Below are positions 45,026 through 53,849 of a DNA stretch of 64,000 nt, one piece after another. Location: contig CAVOVJ010000002.1 of the NCBI GenBank assembly GCA_963699835.1, positions 62,001 to 126,000 on the forward strand. Direction: 5' to 3'. This stretch comes from BM003 sp963699835. GTDB taxonomy: Bacteria; Pseudomonadota; Gammaproteobacteria; Steroidobacterales; BM003. Each line of letters starts with the position of its first letter. The first letter of the stretch is position 1. Made by a program: the position numbers and the translations under genes. A model generated the notes under the pieces. That model searched no databases, was not told the origin of the DNA, and was given only the letters and a program-made list of their open reading frames with translations.

Positions 45026-46906
45026 TCAATTCGGATCGCTCATGCTCTGGTAGAGATCGATCATCGGTTGCTGGTTCACTGCGATCAGGCCTTCCCCGGC
45101 CCGGTCGAGATCGAAGGCCAGAACCATCACCAGAGCGAAGGTCAGGGCGAGCGCGAGGTTCGCGGTGAGGATGCGCCGTCGGCCGCTGATTCCGAACTGG
45201 AACCCGACCGCGACCATTGCGACGCACGAGGCGACGATCAGCGCCCACCACAGGAATCCCGGGATGCGATAGTACGCGCCGAGAACGACACGCTTGGTAT
45301 GCAGGTTGAACACGTCGTTCAGGGCGGCTGCAAAGAATGCGTGCAGGCGGGTATCGTTTTCGGCCGCGACCATGTCCTCGACGTGAGACCACATCTCCTT
45401 CTGCAGCGCGGTGGCGCGCCGTTGCACCAACCGCAATCTTTTCGGGTCGCCGTAGGCGTGGACGATGCCGGCGCGTACCTGAACGTAATCGCGCAACAGG
45501 CTCCTGACCGTCGTGCGGTGCGGTTCCGGCAGCAGCCCCGCCCGAAGGTAGGCCGTCTGGATCGCGGTGACGTCTTCGAGCAGCGCGGTCTTGCGAGAGT
45601 CGAAGCGGTTCGTCGCCGACCCGAAGGTCAGCGCGATCACGAATGCCATCATCCCGAGAACCGCGCCGACCAGCGTGGCGACCGGGCGCACCGAGTCGGC
45701 TTCGACTTTGTTTTGACTGCGCCGGCCCAGCCACAGGCCGAACTCGATCGCGAGCAGCACGATCAACGTCATGACCGGGAACATCGCCCCGAGCGGAATG
45801 CTGTCGAGACCGAAGTCGTTTTCTGTCCGGATCGATTCAACCGCTCGGATCGACGGCAGGATGACGTCGAGTTCTCCGAACCGACCGTCGGCAATCTCTT
45901 GCCTGGCGCGGGACATCAGGCTCTGGTCGACAAATTGCCTTATCCGGCTTCCGTCTCCCCAAGCTGTATCGCCCCAGGCCGCGTGTTTCTCGAGCGTGGC
46001 GATAATCGCTTCATCGAGTTCCAGGTCGACGTCCCGGAGCGACTGCACATGAAAATTCGGGTCGATCTTGACGGCGTCGAGGAGTGCCTCCTCTGTGAAT
46101 TCGAGCTGGGTGTCGTCGTTGTACCAGCGCAGCACCCGCTCCGGATTGCGGGCAAAGAAATGCCACGCCTGCGTCAGCGCAACCAGAAACTGCGTGGCGG
46201 CGTCGGGATTCCGCGCAACGAAGTCGTCGGACATCGCGACCACGCCAAGCGCGAGTTTCTCGGACAGGTTGCGGGTAAGACCCGAAAGCCTGAAAGCGGA
46301 TGCATACGGCTCCCAGACTGCGGCGGCGTCCATATCGCCCCAGTTCTCGACGCCGCCCGTCCGGATGCGGTCACTGATGTCCAGGATGTCCGCGTTCACA
46401 TTCTCGACATCGGTATTCGGATCCAGGCCCGCCGAGCGCTGCCCGAGCAGCGCCTCCCGATAGGCGATGGATCCGAATGGGCTCGCCACCCGTTTGCCCC
46501 GGAGTTCCCTTAGCGTCGACACCGGCGATTCCGGGGGTACGACGATGGCTACCCGGTCATAATAGAGACGGGCGACGATTTTCCATCGTCCTCCCCGGGC
46601 CAGCAGGTTGATCGTCGGTTGGTCGCCGGCAAAAAAGACGTCGAGTTTGCCGGCAAGAGCGGCTTCGATTTCCGGTGTGCCGAAACTGTATGGCACGAGC
46701 CGCGGCTCGAGCCCGCGTCTCGCCATGACATCGGTGCGTTTCAGCACCTGAACAATACCGGCCTGCGTCACGGCCGGAATCTGCCAGCCGACCCGGATCG
46801 GCACAGCGGTTTCGTCGCGCTCGTCGCCGAGACCCTTCACCGGGCAGGCAATCAGGATCGACAGCAACGCGGCGATGGCTGTTGCCCGATTGGGTGTCAC
46901 GGTCAT
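45026..46906 (-). CDS. Fusion of SsuA/NMT1-like binding domain and DUF4239 membrane domain
   Basis: A 626-residue protein. Residues 1-25 form a signal peptide. Residues ~38-350 are a periplasmic binding domain of the NMT1/SsuA class (VPIRVGWQIPAVTQAGIVQV; LDVFFAGDQPTINLLARGG; LRGKRVASPFGSIAY; WEPYASAFRLSG). Residues ~385-626 form a DUF4239-like membrane domain: two helices (MTLIVLLAIEFGLWLG; TLVGAVLGMMAFVIALTFG), a loop with VRSLLRDYVQVRAG, two more helices and the closing DRAGEGLIAVNQQPM. Signal peptide plus membrane domain put the binding domain in the periplasm. Ligand unknown. No ABC partner genes are nearby. Confidence 0.85.
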   Translation of the reverse strand: MTVTPNRATAIAALLSILIACPVKGLGDERDETAVPIRVGWQIPAVTQAGIVQVLKRTDVMARRGLEPRLVPYSFGTPEIEAALAGKLDVFFAGDQPTINLLARGGRWKIVARLYYDRVAIVVPPESPVSTLRELRGKRVASPFGSIAYREALLGQRSAGLDPNTDVENVNADILDISDRIRTGGVENWGDMDAAAVWEPYASAFRLSGLTRNLSEKLALGVVAMSDDFVARNPDAATQFLVALTQAWHFFARNPERVLRWYNDDTQLEFTEEALLDAVKIDPNFHVQSLRDVDLELDEAIIATLEKHAAWGDTAWGDGSRIRQFVDQSLMSRARQEIADGRFGELDVILPSIRAVESIRTENDFGLDSIPLGAMFPVMTLIVLLAIEFGLWLGRRSQNKVEADSVRPVATLVGAVLGMMAFVIALTFGSATNRFDSRKTALLEDVTAIQTAYLRAGLLPEPHRTTVRSLLRDYVQVRAGIVHAYGDPKRLRLVQRRATALQKEMWSHVEDMVAAENDTRLHAFFAAALNDVFNLHTKRVVLGAYYRIPGFLWWALIVASCVAMVAVGFQFGISGRRRILTANLALALTFALVMVLAFDLDRAGEGLIAVNQQPMIDLYQSMSDPN

Positions 46907-46930
46907 GAAAATCCCCAGCCTCCGGTTGAA

Positions 46931-47055
46931 TTGAAAAGGTACCGGGTCTATTTTCGAACGTTTGAAAAGGTACCGGGGTTATTTTCAGAAGGAGAAAATA
47001 ACCCCGGTACCTTTTCAGTATTCACAAACCCCTACCTTTTCAAACCCTTTTCAGG
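46931..47055. repeat. REP-like cluster copy 17
   Basis: Two left arms, an unusual palindrome GGTACCGGGGTTATTTTC with right arm GAAAATAACCCCGGTACC, then half arms. The stem has yet another matched change (GGGGTT with AACCCC). The first 49 nt equal 42702-42750. Confidence 0.9.
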
Positions 47056-47269
47056 GCTGAACTCGGCGTCGAGAATCGTCCGGGTTACAGATAGTGGCGT
47101 CTGAGAGCGCGATCGGCGGCACTGGCCAGTCCCACTCACACTTTTGCTACCGTGACCAACCGCCCCCTGAACCGCCCCCCATATCGCCCCGCCCCCACGC
47201 CCCGGCCGCTGGTCTCGAACTATTGAAAGGCGTAGGCTTGCGCTTAGCAAAGGATGGGACAATCCTTTC

Positions 47270-47998
47270 ATGTCGATTGTTCACGAGCTCAAACGCCGTA
47301 AGGTTTTTCGCGTTGCAATCGCGTACCTGACCGGAGCATGGTTGCTGGTTGAGGTAGCGGAAACACTCTTTCCGATTTACGGCTTGTCTGCGGCGGCGGT
47401 CCGCCTCGTCGTCACGCTGTTGGCAATCGGTTTCCCGCTGGCCCTTGTGTTTTCCTGGGTGTTCGAGCTGACGCCTGAAGGGCTCCGCCGCGAAAAAGAA
47501 TTCGAAGCAGCGGCAACACCGGCCCAGCCAGAGGCTAAGAAACTCGATCGCGTCATCATCGTGTTACTGGCGGTGGCGCTCGGCTACTTCGCCTTTGACA
47601 AGTTCGTGCTCGAACCCGATCGGGTTGTCGAGCTGGCACAGACGGCAGCCACAACCGAAGCGGAGCAGGCGCTCGGGCAGCAACCGGAGACGGCGCGTCC
47701 CGACAAATCCATTGCCGTGTTGCCGTTTACAAACATGAGCCCGGACCTCGACAACGAATATTTCAGCGACGGCCTTACCGAGGAACTGATTGCGGCGCTT
47801 GCGAAAGTCCAGGGCCTGCACGTCACGGCCCGCACGTCTGCTTTTGCCTTCAAGGGTGCGAACCAGGACATTCGCGACATCGGTAAACGCCTGAACGTCA
47901 GAACCGTGCTGGAGGGAAGCATTCGCCGCGAACAGGATCGCGTTCGCATCACTGGCTCAGCTCATCGGCGTGGAAGACGGCTTCCACTTGTGGTCTGA
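47270..47998 (+). CDS. Membrane TolB-like/TPR protein, part 1 (frameshifted)
   Basis: 242 codons. It starts MSIVHELKRRKVFRVAIAYL, the standard opening of a family with an N-terminal membrane module (TM segments near 12-75: VAIAYLTGAWLLVEV; LVVTLLAIGFPLALVFSWVF), a third TM near 100, then a TolB-N/CyaB-like domain SIAVLPFTNMSPDLDNEYFS. At 47954 one extra G shifts the frame; the family continuation AQLIGVEDGFHLWSESYDYQ is in the next frame. The last residues of this part are therefore out of frame. Confidence 0.75.
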   Translation: MSIVHELKRRKVFRVAIAYLTGAWLLVEVAETLFPIYGLSAAAVRLVVTLLAIGFPLALVFSWVFELTPEGLRREKEFEAAATPAQPEAKKLDRVIIVLLAVALGYFAFDKFVLEPDRVVELAQTAATTEAEQALGQQPETARPDKSIAVLPFTNMSPDLDNEYFSDGLTEELIAALAKVQGLHVTARTSAFAFKGANQDIRDIGKRLNVRTVLEGSIRREQDRVRITGSAHRRGRRLPLVV

Positions 47999-49100
47999 AT
48001 CCTACGACTACCAATTGGACAGTGTGCTCGCCCTCCAGGAGACGATATCCAGGGCCATCGTCGACGCGTTGCAGATCCAGCTCTCGCCCGAGACCGATGC
48101 GCAATTAAAAGCGCAGGCTGAGATTAGCCCCGAGGCATACGATCTCTACCTGAAAGGCCGGTATTACTGGGCACGCCTGAGCATGGGCGGTTTTCAGCAG
48201 AGCATCGACACGTTTCGAAAAGCGATCGCCATCGACCCGGACTACGCGCCGCCGCACGCCGGGTTGGCAAATGCCTACAGTCTTGCGGGTTATTTTGGCG
48301 TCATGGCGCCACGCGAAGCTTTTCCGCTGTCGATCAGTGAAGCCAATGCCGCGCTCGCGCTCGACCCGGGTTCGTCGGAGGCGCTGGTGGCAAGGGGCAT
48401 GGCCGCGCTGGTTTACGAATGGGACTGGGATCGCGCTGGTGAAGACCTGCGACGGGCATTGCAGTTGAGCCCCAATTCTTCCCTGGCTCACTGGGCCTAC
48501 GCCGAATACCTGATTGTTGTGGATCCCGCCGCGGCAATCGACTCGGCCCTGCACGCACTCTCGCTCGATCCGTTGTCGCTGCCGATCATGAACCTGGTCG
48601 CCTTCATCTACCTCGACCGGGACATGTTTGCCGAAGCGGCGCAGATGGATGAACAAATTCTTGCGCTGGATCCCGACTTCGCGGCCGCGTACTGGAACCG
48701 GGGCATCATCCACATGTTGCACGGGCGGCTGGACAAAGCGCTGGAGGATTTGAGCGAGGCGGTTGAATTATCCGACGGCATGCCGTCAACACTGGCGGTA
48801 CAGGCCCGTGTTTATGCGAAATCGGGTGACGAGGAAAATGCCCTTGCCGTCCTCGCACAACTCCACGACCGTCGCGAATCCGCGCGACGGGGCTATGTAT
48901 CGCCGGTACTGATTGCCTACGTGTACGAAGGGCTTGGCCGGACCGAAGATGCCCTCGACTGGCTCGAGACCGCTTTCGAGGAACACGATGGATGGCTGGT
49001 CTTACTGAACGCCTTTCCAAGCTTCGAGTCACTGCGCGCTGAGCCCCGGTTCAGGGACATCCGGCATCGTCTGAATCTGCCTGAGGACGACCTCGACTGA
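47970..49100 (+). CDS. Membrane TolB-like/TPR protein, part 2
   Basis: 376 codons. In-frame coding resumes from about 47955; the first ATG is at 47970. It opens with the end of the TolB-like domain (FHLWSESYDYQLDSVLALQE) followed by about seven TPR helices pairs, e.g. YDLYLKGRYYWARLSMGGFQ, DYAPPHAGLANAYSLAGYFG and GRLDKALEDLSEAVELSDGM. Without part 1 it has no membrane anchor. It may serve as a protein-interaction scaffold linked to signalling. Confidence 0.75.
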   Translation: MEDGFHLWSESYDYQLDSVLALQETISRAIVDALQIQLSPETDAQLKAQAEISPEAYDLYLKGRYYWARLSMGGFQQSIDTFRKAIAIDPDYAPPHAGLANAYSLAGYFGVMAPREAFPLSISEANAALALDPGSSEALVARGMAALVYEWDWDRAGEDLRRALQLSPNSSLAHWAYAEYLIVVDPAAAIDSALHALSLDPLSLPIMNLVAFIYLDRDMFAEAAQMDEQILALDPDFAAAYWNRGIIHMLHGRLDKALEDLSEAVELSDGMPSTLAVQARVYAKSGDEENALAVLAQLHDRRESARRGYVSPVLIAYVYEGLGRTEDALDWLETAFEEHDGWLVLLNAFPSFESLRAEPRFRDIRHRLNLPEDDLD

Positions 49101-49117
49101 TCCCCGCTATTAAGGGA

Positions 49118-49200
49118 CGGCCGCTTTTCGGGGGCGGTGCCTATATCAGGGCGGTGACCATGACTTGTTGCGCATGTTTTGGTCACTGTCCCTAAACCTG
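49118..49200. repeat. Degenerate GGACAGTGACC-type element
   Basis: AAGGGACGGCCGCTTTTCGG, GCGGTGACCATGAC and TTTTGGTCACTGTCCCTAAA. The arms recall the element at 36.7 kb but are decayed. Confidence 0.4.
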
Positions 49201-49275
49201 GCATGTCTCCCCGCGCTCTGATTACCTCCGGCGTTGAGCCAATGTTATGTTAATTGTGTCCAGGCACGCCGACAT

Positions 49276-49300
49276 CAAAAACCCCGCCACCAGGGCGGGG
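49276..49300 (-). terminator. Rho-independent terminator for the 49.3-kb gene
   Basis: Read on the minus strand: CCCCGCCC, loop TGGT, GGCGGGGT followed by TTTTGATG. It lies about 30 nt after the stop at 49329 and supports a real minus-strand gene there. Confidence 0.85.
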
Positions 49301-49328
49301 TCGAATTGACTCGCAAGATACAATCAAG

Positions 49329-49694
49329 CTATGGCAAAGGTTTGAGTGCAACTTCCGTCACGCCGCAGCGGTCCGGGTCGTTCTCTCTTGTCACGTGAAC
49401 CGGAACCCCGTCAAGTTTGGCTTCCAAGAGCATCTCGGCCATCCTGTCGACGCTGGCCAGGCAACTGGGACTGGCGGATTTATTGCCGTCGCCGTTGCCA
49501 ATCGAGCACGGACTGATTTGAAACCACTGTCCACCCCGGTCACCAGGCGGGAGAGCGACGTCGCATATGTACTCCGGGCCACTCGTTCCCGTTTCGAATA
49601 ACGTAAAGAGGATTGTGCCGTCCTTTTCAAACCGCAATGCATTGACATACCTGGCTCCCAGGTTCCAGGCAAATGCGTTAGTCGTGATTGCCAT
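49329..49694 (-). CDS. Small secreted hypothetical protein
   Basis: 121 codons from the ATG at 49694. The start lies at the end of a signal-peptide-like stretch (RRVVLAMAITTNAFAWN), so translation may begin earlier, for example at the GTG nine nucleotides upstream or further in a frame-disturbed region. The mature part reads like real protein: ALRFEKDGTILFTLFETG, PEYICDVALPPGDRGGQW, with four cysteines. No family is recognised. A strong terminator follows. Confidence 0.55.
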   Translation of the reverse strand: MAITTNAFAWNLGARYVNALRFEKDGTILFTLFETGTSGPEYICDVALPPGDRGGQWFQISPCSIGNGDGNKSASPSCLASVDRMAEMLLEAKLDGVPVHVTRENDPDRCGVTEVALKPLP

Positions 49695-49973
49695 CGCGAG
49701 CACAACGCGGCGATCCGCATGGGGGAATCCACCGAGTCGGATCGTACAACTGAATGCACGGATCACGGCAACGGCCAGATCTCGAAAGAGTTCACGGTTT
49801 CGCTGGCCGCGGCGGCAGGTTTCAGCATGGTCGGAGCATCGGACATGCTGGCAAACCCGAGGGACACGGACGATCATCCACGCGGCGTGTGGATGCTGCC
49901 AGCGACGCTTGAGTTTATGTGGCGTGCGAGTAACAATGGGTTGAGCAGTTTTTACTCTGACTCCAATTACTTC

Positions 49974-50816
49974 TTAATCGAAGTCACTGGCACTGTGACG
50001 CTCGGTAACCCGCAGGGCCTCGTCGCCCCAGGTGCGGTTGACGCGCTTTCCTCGCAGCACCGCGGGACGTTCACCGATCTCCTTTGCCCAGCGCACGACA
50101 TGGGTATACGACTGCACATCCAGAAACTCGGCAGCCTCGTAGAGCTTTCCTTGGACGAGTGCCCCGTACCACGGGAATGTGGCCATATCCGCAATCGTGT
50201 AGTAGTCAGCGCAAAGGTAGCGGCGTGATTCGAGGGCGCGATTGAGTACATCGAGTTGCCGTTTGACTTCCATGGTGTAGCGATTGATGGGGTACTCGAA
50301 CTTTTCCGGTGCATAGGCGTAGAAGTGACCAAAGCCGCCACCCAGGAACGGGGCGCTGCCGACCTGCCAGAACAGCCAGGACAGACACTCGGCCCGCGTG
50401 GCAGGCTCCACAGGGAAGAAAGCATTAAACTTCTCGGCCAGGTAGAGCAGGATCGCACCGGACTCGAACACCGGAATGGCCCCGCCGGCACTGCGATCGA
50501 CCAGGGCGGGGATCTTGGAATTGGGGTTGATCTCGGTAAAGCCGCTGCCGAATTGTTCGCCTTCAAATATGTCGATCAGCCAGGCGTCATATTCTGCCCC
50601 GGCCTCACCGGCCGCCAGCAGTTCTTCCAGCAGAATCGTGACCTTGACCCCGTTCGGCGTGCCCTGTGAATAAAGCTGCAGTGGATGCTTGCCTACCGGA
50701 AGCGCTTTTTCGTGGGTCGCCCCGGCAACCGGCCGATTGATATTGGCGAATTTCCCGCCGCTCTCGCTCTCCCAGGTCCACACATCAGGAGGAATGTACT
50801 CGTTGCGATCGCCCAT
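49974..50816 (-). CDS. yghU: Glutathione-dependent disulfide-bond oxidoreductase
   Basis: A 280-residue nu-class glutathione transferase that reduces disulfides with glutathione. It begins with the extended N-terminus typical of YghU (PPDVWTWESESGGKFANINR), then the thioredoxin-like half (LQLYSQGTPNGVKVTILLEE; EINPNSKIPALVD; VFESGAILLYLAEKF) and the helical half (QLDVLNRALESRRYLCADYY; YTIADMATFPW). The length agrees with E. coli YghU (288). It is a single gene. Confidence 0.95.
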   Translation of the reverse strand: MGDRNEYIPPDVWTWESESGGKFANINRPVAGATHEKALPVGKHPLQLYSQGTPNGVKVTILLEELLAAGEAGAEYDAWLIDIFEGEQFGSGFTEINPNSKIPALVDRSAGGAIPVFESGAILLYLAEKFNAFFPVEPATRAECLSWLFWQVGSAPFLGGGFGHFYAYAPEKFEYPINRYTMEVKRQLDVLNRALESRRYLCADYYTIADMATFPWYGALVQGKLYEAAEFLDVQSYTHVVRWAKEIGERPAVLRGKRVNRTWGDEALRVTERHSASDFD

Positions 50817-51065
50817 TGGTTAACAATCCTATGCTTGAATTTGCTGCGGCAATGTTAGCTATCTATCGATGAACTTACTTTTCCGATCTGCTCCCTGCAC
50901 TACAGGGACTCTGATCATAACTACCCCGGGAGAATTTTTGCTTATCGCCCTTAACCCACGTGGTTGGGAGCGCAGACTGAATGGGTGGCGACGATCTCAC
51001 GACCGGAAAAAAACCCGCTGTCGCAGCAGCGGATTTCCTCCAGGGCACCGTTCAGCGCCATGTTT

Positions 51066-51088
51066 TTTTTAACTCTGACCCCATTTAT
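51066..51088. repeat. Half copy of the GGGGTCAGAG family
   Basis: TTTTTTTAACTCTGACCCCA, a right arm without a partner, just beyond the ABC exporter stop codon. Confidence 0.6.
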
Positions 51089-51092
51089 CCAT

Positions 51093-52886
51093 TTATTGGT
51101 GTGCCTGAACTCCGCCAGTCTGGACCGTCCACAGCGCAGCATAAATGCCAGCGCGCGCAAGCAGCTCGGTATGCGTTCCACTTTCGACAACGCGGCCCTT
51201 GTCCACGACATAGATGCGGTCGGCATTGACTATAGTTGAGAGCCGGTGAGCGATGACCAGTGTCGTGCATGAGTGCGAAATCCGCTCGAGCGAGCGCTGG
51301 ATCGCCGCCTCGGTATCGTTGTCCACCGCCGAGGTGGCCTCGTCGAGGATCAGGATCGGCGGGTTCTTCAGCAACGCGCGGGCGATCGACAAGCGCTGGC
51401 GCTGGCCGCCGGAGAGTTTCTGGCCGCGTTCGCCGACGATCGTCGCGTAGCGTTGTGGCAGCCGTTCGATGAACTCCGTCGCCTCGGCGGCCTCGGCGAC
51501 CTCGCGCACGCGCTCCGGCGTGGCATCGGGGCTGCCATAGGCGATGTTCTCGGCGATCGTGCCCTGGAACAAGAACACGTCCTGGCTGACGAGCCCGATC
51601 TTGCGCCGCAGGCTGTCGAGACTAACGGTGTCGATCGGCTGACTGTCGATCAGAATCCGCCCCGAATCCGGTTGATAGAACCGCAGCAGCAGCTTGATCA
51701 GCGTGCTTTTGCCGGATCCGGTCTGACCGACGAAGGCGATCGTGCTGCCGGCCTCGACCACCAGGTCGATGTCGTGCAGCACGCGTACGCCGTCCCCGTA
51801 CGCGAAATCGACATGCTGGAACTCGATCCGGCCTCGCACTTGATCGAGCGCCCGGGCATCGGCTTTGTCTTTTATCGACACCGGTGTCTCGATCAGATCG
51901 AGGATGCGTCTCGATGACGCCATCGCGCGCTCGTAGAGATCCACGGTCTCGGCGATATTGGTCAGTGGCCAGAGCAGGCGCTGGGTCAGGAACACCAGCA
52001 CGCCGTAGGCGCCGACGTTGAGCGTGCCGTCGAGCGTCATCCAGCCACCGAGGAGAAACGTGGCGATGAAGCCGGCGAGGATCGCCATGCGGATTACCGG
52101 GATAAACGCGGAGCTGATCGCGATTGCTTTGCGGTTGGCTTCCAGGTACGCGTCGCTGTCCTGGCGGATCCGTTCGGCCTCGAAGCTTTCGGTGGCAAAG
52201 CTCTTGATTGTCGTGATGCCGGAGATGTTCGCGGACAGGCGTGCCCCGAGATTCCCGACCCGCTCGCGCACCGCGGCATAGAGCGGCTGGGCGCGGCGCT
52301 GGAAATAGAATGCACCGAGCACGATCAGCGGTATCGGCGTAAACGCGATCGCCGCGATCAACGGCGAAATCGCAAAGAACACGGCGCCCACCGCGACGAT
52401 CGTCGTCGCAACCTGGATCAGGTCGTTGGCGCCGCCGTTCAAGAACCGTTCGAGCTGGTTGACGTCGTCATTGAGGATCGTTACGAGGTTGCCGGTGCTG
52501 CGATCCTCGAAATAGGCGAGGTCGAGCTGCTGCACGTGCTCGTAGGCGTCGAGACGCATCGCATGTTGCAGGTCCTGCGCGAGATTGCGCCACAGGACCA
52601 GGTAGAGGTATTCGAACACCGATTCGGCGATCCAGATGACCAGCGTCAGCGCGCCGAGAAACCCGAGCTGCCATTTCGGATCCGCGATCCCGAGTGCGGC
52701 CACGAACGAGTCCTGTTGCCGGACGACCACGTCGATCGCGATGCCGATCAGGATCTCCGGCATCACGTCGAACAGTTTGTTCAGGATCGAGCAGATCGTC
52801 GCCAATATTATTCGCGGCCGGAAACCGTCCGCGTAGCGAAGCAGCCGGAGAAGTGCGGCAAAAGAAGTCTGGGCGGCAGTGGTCAT
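51093..52886 (-). CDS. ABC exporter, fused membrane and ATPase domains
   Basis: A 597-residue type IV ABC half-transporter of the MsbA/LmrA class. Six membrane segments lie in residues ~25-310 (e.g. LGALTLVIWIAESVFEYLYL), with the coupling-helix stretch YFEDRSTGNLVTILNDDVNQ. The ATPase has Walker A VGQTGSGKST, signature KLSGGQRQRLSIARAL, Walker B ILILDEATSAVD and the H-loop IAHRLSTI. It would act as a homodimer, exporting a lipid or hydrophobic molecule; the substrate is unknown. No accessory gene adjoins it. Confidence 0.93.
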   Translation of the reverse strand: MTTAAQTSFAALLRLLRYADGFRPRIILATICSILNKLFDVMPEILIGIAIDVVVRQQDSFVAALGIADPKWQLGFLGALTLVIWIAESVFEYLYLVLWRNLAQDLQHAMRLDAYEHVQQLDLAYFEDRSTGNLVTILNDDVNQLERFLNGGANDLIQVATTIVAVGAVFFAISPLIAAIAFTPIPLIVLGAFYFQRRAQPLYAAVRERVGNLGARLSANISGITTIKSFATESFEAERIRQDSDAYLEANRKAIAISSAFIPVIRMAILAGFIATFLLGGWMTLDGTLNVGAYGVLVFLTQRLLWPLTNIAETVDLYERAMASSRRILDLIETPVSIKDKADARALDQVRGRIEFQHVDFAYGDGVRVLHDIDLVVEAGSTIAFVGQTGSGKSTLIKLLLRFYQPDSGRILIDSQPIDTVSLDSLRRKIGLVSQDVFLFQGTIAENIAYGSPDATPERVREVAEAAEATEFIERLPQRYATIVGERGQKLSGGQRQRLSIARALLKNPPILILDEATSAVDNDTEAAIQRSLERISHSCTTLVIAHRLSTIVNADRIYVVDKGRVVESGTHTELLARAGIYAALWTVQTGGVQAHQ

Positions 52887-53114
52887 CGCAGGTCTTGATT
52901 CAACGGTTGGGTCGGGAATTCAGGTTACGCGTGGCGGCTGAGTATATTCGGATCGCGGCAACGCTGCCGGAAACCGTGCCGGCGGTCGGAAACCCGCGCC
53001 GGGTTATCAATACGCCGCTCGGCGCGCCCGCTGCGGCGCGCACGGTCCGGGTCTGCCTGGCACAGCGGGTGGTGTTCATCCGGAATCAGAGGAAGAACCA
53101 GTTCGGGTATAAAC

Positions 53115-53160
53115 GGGGTCAGAGGAAAAACTGCCGTCTCAGGTTGTTACTCTGCCCCCA
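53115..53160. repeat. GGGGTCAGAG family copy upstream of riboswitch gene
   Basis: GGGGTCAGAGGAAAAACTGC with right arm TTACTCTGCCCCC. Its interior GAGGAAAAACTGCCGTCTCA is shared with the copy at 55393, so the beta-propeller gene is bracketed by direct repeats. Confidence 0.75.
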
Positions 53161-53254
53161 TTCATTCTTGCTTTGGTCAATGTCGCAAAACTGCCGTTGC
53201 TAGGTAAAACTCCGGATTGACGCCGCAACCCGGTTGGTGGATAAAGTTTAGTTG

Positions 53255-53372
53255 CTTCGCAAAGAGGCAAACCTGGCGAAAGCCAGGGACGCAATGCCAC
53301 GGGTCCTCGCTTCCTCCGCGACGCATTCTGCTACGCCACGAAGGACCCCAAGATCGCCGGGCTGCCGAAGTT
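53255..53372 (+). promoter_or_regulatory. Cyclic di-GMP-I riboswitch (GEMM)
   Basis: The leader shows the conserved GEMM-I core: GAGGCAAACC, a TGGC-GAAA-GCCA hairpin with GNRA-type loop, GGGACGCAATGCCACGGG, then a second long hairpin closed by GGGTCCT/AGGACCC and ending AGATCGCCGGGCTGCCGAAG. One base (AATG for AAAG) departs from the usual GCAAAGCC. It ends 28 nt before the start of the secreted beta-propeller gene, with GGAGGT in between, so c-di-GMP probably controls that gene. An on or off switch cannot be told from sequence. Confidence 0.85.
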
Positions 53373-53399
53373 GATAACACATCTACGGAGGTAGCCATC

Positions 53400-53849
53400 A
53401 TGGAAGAAAGTCTCCTACACACTCTCAAATTCAGGATAGTGTCGGCTGCGTCGATAGTATTTTTTGTAGCAGGCCCGGCGCTGGGCGCGGGCGGGTCTGT
53501 TACCTATACGACGGATGCGGATTTCGACCAGGGCACGCTCATCAACGTCAATCACGACGCGCCCAACAATGACCAGCTGCAGCTCAACGATTCCGGTGAG
53601 GCATTTAGCTTCATCTGGGTTGCGGCAAGTCGGCGTGGCACGATCGTCAAGATCGACACCGAAACCGGCGCCATTCTTGGCGAGTACCAGTCAGCCCCGA
53701 ACGGCCGGGCGCGCAATCCATCGAGGACCACGGTCGACGCTAACGGCAATGTCTGGGCTGGTAACCGCGACGAAGCGGACGGCAATCGTCGGCTCGGTCG
53801 TCCATATCGGTCTGGTGGAGAACGGGCAGTGCGAGGATCGCAATGGTAA
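53400..53849 (+). CDS. Secreted beta-propeller protein, part 1 (frameshifted)
   Basis: 149 codons from an ATG with GGAGGT 6 nt upstream. Signal peptide in the first 28 residues (FRIVSAASIVFFVAGPALGA). TDADFDQGTLINVNHDAPNN and RGTIVKIDTETGAILGEYQS start an NHL/streptogramin-lyase-like propeller. Near 53790 an extra C shifts the frame; the sensible continuation GSVVHIGLVENGQCED is in the next frame, so the last 20 residues of this part are not native. Confidence 0.75.
   Translation: MEESLLHTLKFRIVSAASIVFFVAGPALGAGGSVTYTTDADFDQGTLINVNHDAPNNDQLQLNDSGEAFSFIWVAASRRGTIVKIDTETGAILGEYQSAPNGRARNPSRTTVDANGNVWAGNRDEADGNRRLGRPYRSGGERAVRGSQW

Noticed and set aside
44969..46513. 514-codon plus-strand frame over the binding-domain/DUF4239 fusion
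   Set aside because: The minus-strand gene has a signal peptide, recognisable domains and membrane helices; the plus frame is rich in Arg, Asp and His without motifs.
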